A stretch of 64,000 bases of DNA from Carnobacterium viridans. GTDB taxonomy: Bacteria; Bacillota; Bacilli; Lactobacillales; Carnobacteriaceae. Made by a program: the position numbers and the translations under genes. The DNA is taken from assembly GCF_900102725.1 (NCBI RefSeq), contig NZ_FNJW01000008.1, positions 186,001 through 250,000 on the forward strand. Reading direction: 5' to 3'. The notes beneath the pieces are model-generated. The model searched no databases. It was not told the origin of the DNA and saw nothing but the letters and a program-made list of their open reading frames with translations. Positions 18,185 to 26,019 of the stretch are shown piece by piece; the first letter of the stretch is position 1; every line of letters begins with the position of its first letter.

Positions 18185-19483
18185 GTGGAACATATTACAA
18201 TTATAGAATCCAAAAATCATGTTGGAGAAGAAGTAGAGATCAGAGCTTGGGTAGCAAATAAACGCTCAAGTGGTAAAATTGCATTTTTACAATTACGTGA
18301 TGGTTCTGGATTTTTTCAAGGAATCGTAGTAAAAAGTGAAGTTGAGGAAGAAGTTTTCCAATTAGCGAAATCGTTGAATCAAGAAACTTCTATTCTATTA
18401 ACTGGTGTTATTCAAGAAGATGCACGTTCAAAATTCGGTTATGAAATTGCTGTGAAATCGATCAAAGTAATCGGTGAAAGTCATGATTATCCTATTACTC
18501 CAAAAGAACATGGGACAGAATTTTTAATGGATCACCGTCATTTATGGTTACGTTCTTCAAAACAACATGCAATTATGCGTATTCGTAATGAAATTATTCG
18601 TGCTACTTATAATTTCTTCAATGAAGAAGGATTCATCAAGGTTGATCCACCAATCTTAACAGCAAATGCTGCAGAAGATTCAACAGAATTATTCCACACA
18701 GAATACTTTGACCAAGAAGCTTTTCTTTCACAAAGTGGTCAATTATATATGGAAGCAGCTGCAATGGCATTTGGGAAAGTCTTTTCCTTTGGTCCGACTT
18801 TTAGAGCAGAAAAATCGAAAACTCGTCGTCATTTAATTGAATTTTGGATGATTGAACCTGAGATGGCGTTTATGGATCATGAGCAAAGTTTAGAAGTACA
18901 AGAAAAATATGTTGCTTATCTGATCCAAAGTGTTCTTGATAATTGTGATGATGCGTTAAACACATTAGAACGTGACAAAGAAACGTTGAAAAAATACACA
19001 GAATTGCCTTATCCAAGAATTTCATATGATGATGCAGTAACTTTATTGAATGAAAATGGGTTTGACGATATTACTTGGGGAGATGATTTTGGATCACCTC
19101 ATGAAACCTTTATTGCAACTCAATACGACAAACCTGTATTTATTTTGAATTATCCTAAAGCTATAAAAGCTTTCTATATGAAGCCACATCCTGAAAGAGA
19201 AGACGTTGTGTTGTGTGCTGATTTAATTGCTCCTGAAGGGTATGGAGAAATAGTTGGTGGAAGTGAACGTGAAGTTGATTTTGATGCATTGTCTCAACGG
19301 ATTAAAGACTTTGGCCTAAAAGAAGAAGACTATGCATGGTATATGGATTTACGTAAATACGGCAGTGTACCTCATTCAGGATTTGGATTAGGACTAGAAC
19401 GTACAGTAACATGGATTAGTGGAACAGAGCATATTCGTGAATCTATTCCATTCCCGCGCTTGTTAAATCGTATTTACCCATAA
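18185..19483 (+). CDS. asnS: Asparaginyl-tRNA synthetase
   Basis: Class IIb synthetase, 432 residues. The N-terminal OB-fold ([26 protein letters not shown]) binds the anticodon. The catalytic core has motif 2 around [24 protein letters not shown] and motif 3 [15 protein letters not shown]. The AsnRS assignment over AspRS rests on this motif 2 and on the absence of the large bacterial AspRS insertion. The start is GTG with AAAGGAG at 18170-18176. A TATAAT at 18124-18129 may be its own -10. No T-box leader is present in the roughly 100-nt upstream gap. aspB, which B. subtilis has between ypmB and asnS, is absent. Confidence 0.96.
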   Translation: MEHITIIESKNHVGEEVEIRAWVANKRSSGKIAFLQLRDGSGFFQGIVVKSEVEEEVFQLAKSLNQETSILLTGVIQEDARSKFGYEIAVKSIKVIGESHDYPITPKEHGTEFLMDHRHLWLRSSKQHAIMRIRNEIIRATYNFFNEEGFIKVDPPILTANAAEDSTELFHTEYFDQEAFLSQSGQLYMEAAAMAFGKVFSFGPTFRAEKSKTRRHLIEFWMIEPEMAFMDHEQSLEVQEKYVAYLIQSVLDNCDDALNTLERDKETLKKYTELPYPRISYDDAVTLLNENGFDDITWGDDFGSPHETFIATQYDKPVFILNYPKAIKAFYMKPHPEREDVVLCADLIAPEGYGEIVGGSEREVDFDALSQRIKDFGLKEEDYAWYMDLRKYGSVPHSGFGLGLERTVTWISGTEHIRESIPFPRLLNRIYP

Positions 19484-19492
19484 AAAACGAGT

Positions 19493-19528
19493 ACAGCAAC
19501 TTGAGTCTTTCTAAGTTGCTGTTTTTTA
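19493..19528 (+). terminator. Terminator of asnS
   Basis: ACAGCAACTT / AAGTTGCTGT, 10 bp perfect, 10-nt loop, then TTTTT. Confidence 0.9.
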
Positions 19529-19586
19529 ATCGTATAAGACAACAAAAGACCCCTTTAATTGAGAACAATAAGGAGGATAGAACTCA

Positions 19587-20303
19587 ATGAATAATCATTT
19601 ATTACAAAAATGGCTGAAAGCAGGAAATACGACGATATCAAATGTCTTGTTAACCCATTATAAAAGTCTTGGTTTAAGTAATGAACAATTGATTTTAGTT
19701 TTGCAGTTAAAATCATTTATTGATGCTGGAAATGATTTTCCAGACACAGAAGTTATTTCAAAACGAATGCAAATTTCTTCTTCAGATGCCTTTCAAATGA
19801 TTCATGAATTAATCAATAAAAAATTGATCATCATTGAAACAGAAAAAAATAATGAAGGAAAAACGCGTGACAGTTATCGGTTGGATTTATTATGGGATAA
19901 ACTGGCAATGGTTATTTCCCAGCAAGAAAACCAACAGCGTTTTGAAAAACAGCATTTATCTGAACAAGACTTATTTCAATTATTTGAAGCTGAATTTGGT
20001 AGGCCTTTGTCGCCAATAGAAATACAGACGATAGGGATGTGGCTGGATGAAGATCATTATGCCATTGAATTAATTGAGTTAGCGTTAAGAGAAGCAGTTT
20101 TGAATCAAGTATACAGTTTGAAATATGTAGATCGTATCTTACTAAATTGGGAAAGAAAGAATATTCGAACCAAAGATCAAGTTGAAAAAGAAGCAAGTCG
20201 TCGCAGAAAAGCAGGCACTAAAACGCAAACTTATTCAGTATCTAAAGAACCGACTACTAAAGTACCTTTGCACAATTGGTTAAATAATAACGAAAATTCT
20301 TAA
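19587..20303 (+). CDS. dnaD: DnaD-like replication initiation protein
   Basis: A 238-residue protein with the N-terminal winged helix (DDBH1; LLQKWLKAGNTTISNVLL, ISKRMQISSSDAFQMIHEL) and the C-terminal DnaD/DDBH2 domain at about 125-205 (FEAEFGRPLSPIEIQTIGMWL, ending with YVDRILLNWERKNIRTKDQ, a YxxxIxxxW motif). In Firmicutes DnaD works with DnaB/DnaI in primosome loading at oriC and at restart. AAGGAGG precedes the start. nth follows 14 nt later. Confidence 0.94.
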   Translation: MNNHLLQKWLKAGNTTISNVLLTHYKSLGLSNEQLILVLQLKSFIDAGNDFPDTEVISKRMQISSSDAFQMIHELINKKLIIIETEKNNEGKTRDSYRLDLLWDKLAMVISQQENQQRFEKQHLSEQDLFQLFEAEFGRPLSPIEIQTIGMWLDEDHYAIELIELALREAVLNQVYSLKYVDRILLNWERKNIRTKDQVEKEASRRRKAGTKTQTYSVSKEPTTKVPLHNWLNNNENS

Positions 20304-20317
20304 CAAGAGGTGAAGAG

Positions 20318-20956
20318 ATGCTACCTAAAGAGCAAACAATTCAAATGATTGAGGCAATGGGAAATTTGTTTCCTCATGCAACTTGCGAACTTGTTCATAA
20401 AAATGCTTTTGAATTATTGATCGCTGTTATGTTAAGTGCACAGACCACAGATGTTTCTGTAAATAAAATCACACCAGAATTATTTCGTAGGTATCCTACA
20501 CCAGAAGCCTTTTTAGATGCACCTGTAGAAGATATTATGGAACAATTAAAGACGATTGGCTTATACCGTAATAAAGCAAAATTTATTAAAGGCTGTTGCC
20601 GCAAACTAATGGATGAGTTTAATGGAATGGTCCCAAATAAAAGAAGCGAATTAGAATCTTTACCCGGTGTCGGTAGGAAAACAGCAAACGTTGTTCTGAG
20701 TGTGGCATTTAATCTTCCAGCAATTGCTGTTGATACACATGTTGAACGGGTGACGAAGAGATTGGGGATTTGCCCTCCAGAAGCTACTGTTCGTGAAGTA
20801 GAAGAGATCTTGATGCAACAATTGCCAAAAGAACTTTGGAGTATTGCACATCATCGATTAATCTTTTTTGGACGTTATCAATGCACGGCTAGGAATCACG
20901 ATCATGACATCTGTATTCAATTATTGAAAGAAAACAAGCCTATAAAAGTACAATAA
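20318..20956 (+). CDS. nth: Endonuclease III lacking an intact Fe-S motif
   Basis: Bifunctional DNA glycosylase/AP lyase for oxidised pyrimidines, 212 residues. The helix-hairpin-helix LPGVGRKTANVV carries the catalytic Lys at about 121, and the catalytic Asp is in VDTHVER at about 139. The usual C-terminal C-x6-C-x2-C-x5-C cluster site reads C189, H196, C199, E205, so two of four ligands are replaced and a normal [4Fe-4S] cluster is unlikely. The reading frame is intact. It follows dnaD closely, as in B. subtilis. Confidence 0.93.
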   Translation: MLPKEQTIQMIEAMGNLFPHATCELVHKNAFELLIAVMLSAQTTDVSVNKITPELFRRYPTPEAFLDAPVEDIMEQLKTIGLYRNKAKFIKGCCRKLMDEFNGMVPNKRSELESLPGVGRKTANVVLSVAFNLPAIAVDTHVERVTKRLGICPPEATVREVEEILMQQLPKELWSIAHHRLIFFGRYQCTARNHDHDICIQLLKENKPIKVQ

Positions 20957-21008
20957 AAAAGCAAGAAGAGACGTATCTAAAGCGATACATTTCTTCTTGC
21001 TTTTTTTG
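20955..21008. terminator. Bidirectional terminator between nth and ponA
   Basis: GCAAGAAGA / TCTTCTTGC outer stem, GTATC / GATAC inner stem, with an A run before and T run after. Confidence 0.9.
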
Positions 21009-21031
21009 TAAAATTTAAGAATAGAAGGAAC

Positions 21032-23680
21032 TTATTCTTCCGAAGCACTACTGCTAGGTTGAGAGCTACTGCTCGATGAAGAACTCTCATCTGGCACACT
21101 ACTGCTTTCTTCAGAACTGCTACTCGATGAAGGAATTTCAGCTGGAGCACTACTGCTTTCTTCAGAACTGCTACTCGATGAAGGAATTTCAGCTGGAGCA
21201 CTGCTGCTTTCTTCGGAGCTGCTGCTCGATGAAGAACTTTCGCTGCTTTCTTCCTCAGGTTCTTCCTCTTCAGGCTCTTCTTCCTCTTTTTTAGGAGGAA
21301 TGAGAACACTTGTTGAGGCAGCAGGACCTGTTTGATCGCCAGACTGAACAGCAAGTGTAATAGAAGTTTCGCCTTCAGGAGGATTTTGTAAAATATAAGA
21401 AAGGTCATTGGTTGAATAAGAATCAGAATTTACCGTTAACAGATAAGATATATCTTTTTCAGAATAGGCATTCCATTTAATCGATAAGGCATCTGCTTCT
21501 TCATCATAGGTAGCTGTTAAGCCTTCCGGTGCATTTAATTCGATTTTTTCTTCTTCTTTGCTTTCTTCTTTAGAGCTGTCAACAGCTACTGCAGTTGGCT
21601 CAGTTCCTTTAACAAACAATTCTGTAACGACTTTGTTTGAAGGAGTTTTAGGTCCAGCCAGTTTTGCAGGCATTGAACCTTTTTCAACAGCTACTTCAAC
21701 AACTGAACTTGGTTTTTCCCAATCACTTGATTCCACAGATTCTGAAACGTAGGACATCAAAGCTTGATAAATTTGTTGAGGCAGCAAGCGTTCGCTACCT
21801 ACATTATCAATAGAGTCAAAGTAATCGTCTTTTCCGACCCAAACCGATAAGGCATAATTTGTTGTATAACCGGTATACCATTTATCAGGTACACCATTTT
21901 CTGGAATATTGTATTCAATTTTCTTTTCATCAGTATAGTTTGTTGTTCCGGTTTTTCCAGCTTGCGGAATGCCGTTCAATCCGACTCTAGAAGAATTATT
22001 TGAAGCGACATCTTTTAACATATCTGTGATCATATAAGCTGTTGATTCTTCCATAGCTTTATTTGATTCAGGTTTCAAGCTGATTTCTTCGCCATCAGCT
22101 AAAACAATTTTTGAAACCGTGTAAGGTTCGGTGTACGTTCCGCCATTTGCAAACGCAGCATATGCAGCTGATAAGTCAACTGGAGTAATATCTCCATTGA
22201 AAGCATTTGACTCAACTAAACCATCTTCACCGGTATTTAGAGTAGAGGTATCAATCCCAATATTTGTTAAAAATTCATCTACTTGACTTTTTGGTACGTC
22301 ATTGTAAATCTTAGTAGTAGGCACATTACGTGAATCGACCAACCCTCTACGTAAACTAATTTGACCTTCATAATTTCCATCATAATTATTAACAGGAGAG
22401 CCATCTTTAAAATTGTAAGGTTCATCTACCACTTGTTCATAAGTAGAGTAATTTAAATATTCTATGGCGGGACCATAAGCTGACAAAGGTTTGATATTCG
22501 ATCCCACGCTTCGTTTTAACTCCGTAGCATAATTGGTTCCTAATTGAACTTCTTGATCACGTGCGCCACCTAGAGCTTTTAACTGTCCTGTATTGACATC
22601 CACTAAAGAAATACCCGTTTGGATGTCTTCATCTTCAATAAGAACGTATTCATCGGAATTTACAATATCGTAAAGGCGTTGTTGTGCATCCATATCCAAA
22701 TTCGTATAAATAGTCAATCCTGATGTATAAGGATCTAAATTAGTCTTTCTCTCAACTTCAGCAAGAACTTCTTTGACATATGGGTCGAACACAAGGTTAT
22801 TTGTTTCTTCTCCAGAATGGTCGATTAAACCTTCTGAAACATCAACTGATTTAGCTTCTTGAGCCTCTGAAGAGGTAATAGCTTCATTTTCCACCATCAT
22901 ATCTAATACTAAGTTGCGTCGTTTTGTGGCATCTTCTGGATTGGTAAGCGGGTTATATGCATTTGGAGCTTGTGGCATTCCAGCAAGTAATGCTGCTTCT
23001 GGCAAAGTTAATTCGGCTAAAGGTTTACCAAAATAATAGTCACTAGCTATTCCCATTCCATATTGATTGTCTGACATATAGACTTTGTTGATATAAAAAG
23101 TTAAAATCTGTTCTTTTGAATATTTTTGTTCTAACTGAAGGGACAACCAAGCTTCTTGTGCTTTTCGTTTTAACGTTTGGTCTTCGGTGCCTGTTGAGAA
23201 AACAGAAAGCTTGATTAATTGTTGTGTAATTGTGCTTCCACCTTCTGAAGCAAAACCATCTGTGATATTCGCTACTACTGCTCCTGCAATACGGATAGGG
23301 TCAATACCAATATGGGTATAAAAACGTTGATCCTCAATAGCAATGATTGCATCTTTTAAAACTTGTGGAACGTCATTTTCTGATACAAGTTCGCGACTTT
23401 CTCCTTCAAGAGCCCAAAATTCGTTTCCATCTGAATCTAGTAATGTTGAAGAAACCGTATCGGTTAAATTATTTTCTGTGACATCAGGTGCAGAAGAAAC
23501 GTAATAAGCAAATAATCCCATACCGCCAATCAACACTGCTGCTATTAAGGCTAGAATTCCAATAAGGATTTTTTTCCAAAGGGGAGAAGAGGATTTTTTG
23601 CTCTTGTTACCTTTTTTTGTATGTTTTGATTTTTGTGCTTGTTTTTTTGACACTCGTGACATTTCTTTTTTTTCTGACAT
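21032..23680 (-). CDS. ponA: Class A penicillin-binding protein 1
   Basis: Bifunctional peptidoglycan synthase, 882 residues. There is a basic cytoplasmic tail and a membrane anchor at about 37-60. The glycosyltransferase 51 domain has EDQRFYTHIGID at about 115 and GGSTITQQL. The transpeptidase has SNIK (catalytic Ser) about 393, SRN about 449 and KTGTT about 575. A fibronectin-III-like segment (PEGLTATYDEEADALSIKWNA) follows. The last roughly 90 residues are Ser/Glu-rich with 17-residue repeats. AAGGAG precedes the ATG at 23680. It lies directly downstream of recU, as in other Firmicutes. Confidence 0.96.
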   Translation of the reverse strand: MSEKKEMSRVSKKQAQKSKHTKKGNKSKKSSSPLWKKILIGILALIAAVLIGGMGLFAYYVSSAPDVTENNLTDTVSSTLLDSDGNEFWALEGESRELVSENDVPQVLKDAIIAIEDQRFYTHIGIDPIRIAGAVVANITDGFASEGGSTITQQLIKLSVFSTGTEDQTLKRKAQEAWLSLQLEQKYSKEQILTFYINKVYMSDNQYGMGIASDYYFGKPLAELTLPEAALLAGMPQAPNAYNPLTNPEDATKRRNLVLDMMVENEAITSSEAQEAKSVDVSEGLIDHSGEETNNLVFDPYVKEVLAEVERKTNLDPYTSGLTIYTNLDMDAQQRLYDIVNSDEYVLIEDEDIQTGISLVDVNTGQLKALGGARDQEVQLGTNYATELKRSVGSNIKPLSAYGPAIEYLNYSTYEQVVDEPYNFKDGSPVNNYDGNYEGQISLRRGLVDSRNVPTTKIYNDVPKSQVDEFLTNIGIDTSTLNTGEDGLVESNAFNGDITPVDLSAAYAAFANGGTYTEPYTVSKIVLADGEEISLKPESNKAMEESTAYMITDMLKDVASNNSSRVGLNGIPQAGKTGTTNYTDEKKIEYNIPENGVPDKWYTGYTTNYALSVWVGKDDYFDSIDNVGSERLLPQQIYQALMSYVSESVESSDWEKPSSVVEVAVEKGSMPAKLAGPKTPSNKVVTELFVKGTEPTAVAVDSSKEESKEEEKIELNAPEGLTATYDEEADALSIKWNAYSEKDISYLLTVNSDSYSTNDLSYILQNPPEGETSITLAVQSGDQTGPAASTSVLIPPKKEEEEPEEEEPEEESSESSSSSSSSEESSSAPAEIPSSSSSSEESSSAPAEIPSSSSSSEESSSVPDESSSSSSSSQPSSSASEE
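21060..21235 (-). repeat. 51-bp tandem repeats encoding a Ser-rich wall tail
   Basis: Inside the 3' end of ponA, a 51-bp unit recurs about three times (for example the GAAGGAATTTC copies at 21129 and 21180 are 51 bp apart). It encodes the 17-residue unit SSSSSSEESSSAPAEIP with slight divergence at both ends. The unit is a multiple of three, so copy-number change keeps the frame. Confidence 0.9.
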
Positions 23681-23750
23681 GTTAGATCTACTCCTTAATT
23701 CTCTAATTTAATAAGAGAATAAACTATTTCTTTCTTGTATGAACGAATAG

Positions 23751-24392
23751 TTATTCTATTGCTAATGTGTCCACATGTTCTAGCTTAGCAATTAGCTGAT
23801 CCACGACTTTTAGATAGGGAATGCGCGGCGAGAGTTCATAATACATTTCATATCCGCTCTTTTCAAGTTCTTTTAATTGAATCGATTTTCTCCCATCCTG
23901 TTGTTGATTGTTCCAATACTCAATCAAATGGACTGCTTCCAGTAAAAAAAGACGTTCACTTGTAGTAAAACGCATGATAACAAAACAAATAGCCTGTTGT
24001 TCGATACATTGCTGCATATGAACGATTTGATGGTCATGAAAATTTTTCAAAGGAAAAGAAAGTTTGTTTTTTGTTTCTTTAGCTTCAAAATCCAAATAAT
24101 AACCTTCGTAAACCCCATTGTAGTCGGTCGTAGATGCCTGTCTAAAGTAAGCTTCTTTAATGACAGCAGCACTTCTTTTTGGGTAATCTACTTTAACGAT
24201 TTGAATAGGGGTAGGCTTTTTATGAATAACAGCTTTTCCTTTTACTAAATAATACTGATTACTCGCGTTGATATCATCTTCTAAGGACATGCCTCGTTTA
24301 CTGAACGAAGTCAACTGTTTGTTTAGTTGCTTTTTTGGTGGAACTTTGTCACTATGGATATAGGTTTTACCATTAGGATATCTTATAGCCAA
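23751..24392 (-). CDS. recU: Holliday junction resolvase RecU
   Basis: A 213-residue homodimeric nuclease that cuts four-way junctions in recombination and chromosome segregation. The family signature is present: N-terminal YPNGKTY, the long basic stalk region RGMSLEDDINASNQYYL, and the catalytic segment TTDYNGVYEGYYLDFEAKET with the Asp, Glu and Lys set. The start is TTG at 24392 with AGGAGTG about 9 nt upstream. It is divergent from ypsA and upstream of ponA. Confidence 0.95.
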   Translation of the reverse strand: MAIRYPNGKTYIHSDKVPPKKQLNKQLTSFSKRGMSLEDDINASNQYYLVKGKAVIHKKPTPIQIVKVDYPKRSAAVIKEAYFRQASTTDYNGVYEGYYLDFEAKETKNKLSFPLKNFHDHQIVHMQQCIEQQAICFVIMRFTTSERLFLLEAVHLIEYWNNQQQDGRKSIQLKELEKSGYEMYYELSPRIPYLKVVDQLIAKLEHVDTLAIE

Positions 24393-24455
24393 ATGAAATC
24401 ACACTCCTAAAGTTCATTATATCAAAGAACGGCCTTTAAAGAAAAGGAGAATCAA

Positions 24456-24467
24456 ATGAGTTTATGA
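24456..24467 (+). other. Three-codon upstream ORF overlapping the ypsA start
   Basis: ATG-AGT-TTA-TGA begins 6 nt after AAGGAG (24444-24449). Its TGA overlaps the ypsA ATG (ATGA, 24464-24467). The best-spaced start codon is therefore the short ORF, not ypsA. Confidence 0.5.
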
Positions 24468-25006
24468 GAAACTTATATATTAGCGGATATCGGACATTCG
24501 AACTTGGTGTATTTAAGGATGATGATCCGAAAATAGCAGTAATAAAAAAATGTTTAAAACAAGAAATTAGTCAGTTTATTGAAGAAGGAATTGAATGGGT
24601 TCTAACAAGTGCACAGTTTGGCACAGAACAATGGGCTATTGAAGTTGTGGATGAATTAAAAAAGGAGTATCCAACCATAAAAGTTGGCATTATTTTTCCG
24701 TTTTTAGAGTTTGGTTCAAATTGGAATGAAAAGAACCAAAGTAAATTGATGGAGTTGAAAAAAATAGCAGACTATGTTGAAGCAACTTCTCATAAAACAT
24801 ATCAAGATCCATCCCAACTAAAGAACCATCAAGCATTTCTATTAGATCATTGTCAAGCAGCGCTATTGGTATATGATCCTGAATTTGAAGGGAAAACTAA
24901 GTTTGTCTATCAAGCAATAAAAAAGAAACAAGAAACAACGGAATTTGAAATGCGATTAATAGATGTTGACCAATTACAAAATAGCAGTATTGAAGAAGAG
25001 TATTAA
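24464..25006 (+). CDS. ypsA: YpsA / DUF1273 family protein (SLOG-type fold)
   Basis: A 180-residue cytoplasmic protein beginning MRNLYISGYRTFELGVF, with EGIEWVLTSAQFGTEQWA and a Rossmann-like repeat typical of the YpsA subfamily of SLOG proteins, which are thought to bind nucleotides. B. subtilis YpsA has been linked to cell division and growth inhibition when overproduced. Here too it lies directly upstream of gpsB. The ATG is about 14 nt from the SD, with a three-codon ORF in between (see that entry). Confidence 0.9.
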   Translation: MRNLYISGYRTFELGVFKDDDPKIAVIKKCLKQEISQFIEEGIEWVLTSAQFGTEQWAIEVVDELKKEYPTIKVGIIFPFLEFGSNWNEKNQSKLMELKKIADYVEATSHKTYQDPSQLKNHQAFLLDHCQAALLVYDPEFEGKTKFVYQAIKKKQETTEFEMRLIDVDQLQNSSIEEEY

Positions 25007-25023
25007 TGGAGTGATTTATTTTT

Positions 25024-25164
25024 ATGAAACGAAGTCTTTTTAGTAGTTTATTTTTGCAAGAGCAATATAAATGTAAAAATAAGTTTTTATTTCTCATAAT
25101 CTTTGTTATAATGAGAAATAAGAACAATGTTTTGTTAGAAGATGAAACAAACAAAGAGGTGTAA
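25024..25164 (+). CDS. Possible 46-residue small membrane protein
   Basis: An open frame from ATG 25024 to TAA 25162-25164, just 2 nt before the gpsB start. It reads [14 protein letters not shown] and then a hydrophobic [10 protein letters not shown], with a charged end ETNKEV. GGAG at 25008-25011 is 12 nt before the ATG, which is long. The gpsB promoter and inverted repeat lie inside it, so it may be a chance frame in AT-rich DNA. No family was recognised. Confidence 0.25.
   Translation: MKRSLFSSLFLQEQYKCKNKFLFLIIFVIMRNKNNVLLEDETNKEV
25087..25121 (+). promoter_or_regulatory. gpsB promoter with 11-bp inverted repeat
   Basis: TTATTTCTCAT (25087-25097) and ATGAGAAATAA (25111-25121) form a perfect 11-bp inverted repeat with a 13-nt spacer. 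The extended -10 TGTTATAAT (25104-25112) overlaps the spacer and right arm. The geometry fits a repressor site on the gpsB promoter. Confidence 0.6.
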
Positions 25165-25166
25165 AC

Positions 25167-25499
25167 ATGGCAAATAGATCATTAACAACAAAAGATATTC
25201 TTCAAAAAGAATTTAAAACAAATATGCGCGGTTACAGCCCAACTGAGGTAGATGAATACTTAGATGAAGTGATTCGTGATTATGAATCCTACAATAAAGA
25301 GATTACTCAATTAAAAGCTGAAAATGATCGTTTATTAAGTAAAATTGATGAGTTGACAAAGCAAGCTTCAATTGGTAAACCTAGCTATTCTTCTCAACCG
25401 AATAATACGGTGACTAATTTTGATATTCTAAAACGTCTATCTAATTTAGAACGTCATGTCTTTGGATCAAAATTAGATGAAACAGAAGATGAACTTTAA
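25167..25499 (+). CDS. gpsB: Cell division protein GpsB
   Basis: A 110-residue DivIVA-like coiled-coil protein that links the division machinery to class A PBPs at the septum. The N-terminal DivIVA motif is clear ([29 protein letters not shown]), followed by a coiled coil to about residue 70 and a C-terminal helix [24 protein letters not shown] precedes ATG 25167. Its likely partner PBP1 is encoded about 1.5 kb away on the other strand. Confidence 0.96.
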   Translation: MANRSLTTKDILQKEFKTNMRGYSPTEVDEYLDEVIRDYESYNKEITQLKAENDRLLSKIDELTKQASIGKPSYSSQPNNTVTNFDILKRLSNLERHVFGSKLDETEDEL

Positions 25500-25545
25500 T
25501 CAGTAAAGTGTTTAAATGAATCACAATGATGTAAAAGTAAAAAAT

Positions 25546-25940
25546 ATTTGTAAATTTCGGGTAATTGCGGTTTAGCTTGACTAAACTGAGGAAAGTCCAT
25601 GCTCGCACAAGCTGCGATGCTTGTAGTGTTCGTGCCTGGCGAAATCATAAGCCAGGGCCTCTATTTAACGATAGAGAGACGGCAGAAAAAAGAGCTAAGG
25701 TTGTGAAACTATGCTTGAGTATTCTTGAAAGTGCCACAGTGACGAAGCAATACGGGAAACGGTATTGGTGGAACGCGGTAAACCCCTCGAGCGAGCAACC
25801 CAAACTTTGGTAGGGGCACTTTTCCTAGGGAATTGAACCGATGGAAGAGGCAGTAATTGCAGACAGATAATTACCTCCGGATAAAACAGACCTGACTTTT
25901 TATCTGAGACAGAACATGGCTTACAGAAATTTACAGATTC
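25546..25940 (+). ncRNA. rnpB: RNase P RNA, type B
   Basis: Catalytic RNA that matures tRNA 5' ends. The conserved blocks are in order: GAGGAAAGTCCATGCTCGC near the start (P4 5' region), GTAGTGTTCGTGCC, GAAAGTGCCACAGTGACGAA, GGAACGCGGTAAACCCC and the closing ACAGAACATGGCTTACAG (P4 3' region). The ends TGTAAATTTC and GAAATTTACA pair as P1, placing the termini near 25547 and 25938. It is Bacillus-type (B) architecture. Small open frames on both strands here are accidental. Confidence 0.96.
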
Positions 25941-25948
25941 AGGTATAG

Positions 25949-25973
25949 AACCCTCCTTTTTGGAGGGTTTTAT
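25949..25973 (+). terminator. Terminator of rnpB
   Basis: AACCCTCC / GGAGGGTT, 8 bp perfect, 5-nt T loop, then T residues. Confidence 0.9.
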
Positions 25974-26010
25974 CTTTATGTAAAGAAATTGAGAAGAATT
26001 GGAGAAATTA

Positions 26011-26019
26011 ATGATATGA
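26011..26019 (+). other. Two-codon upstream ORF overlapping the methyltransferase start
   Basis: ATG-ATA-TGA starts 6 nt after GGAG (26001-26004), and its TGA overlaps the next ATG at 26016 (ATGA). It is the same arrangement as at ypsA. Confidence 0.45.

Noticed and set aside
21060-21235. CRISPR-like regular repeats
   Set aside because: The 51-bp units are contiguous, coding and lack unique spacers.
21076-21752. Plus-strand frames with repeats (HYCFLQNC-type) opposite ponA
   Set aside because: They are the antisense of the Ser-rich repeats and have no SD.
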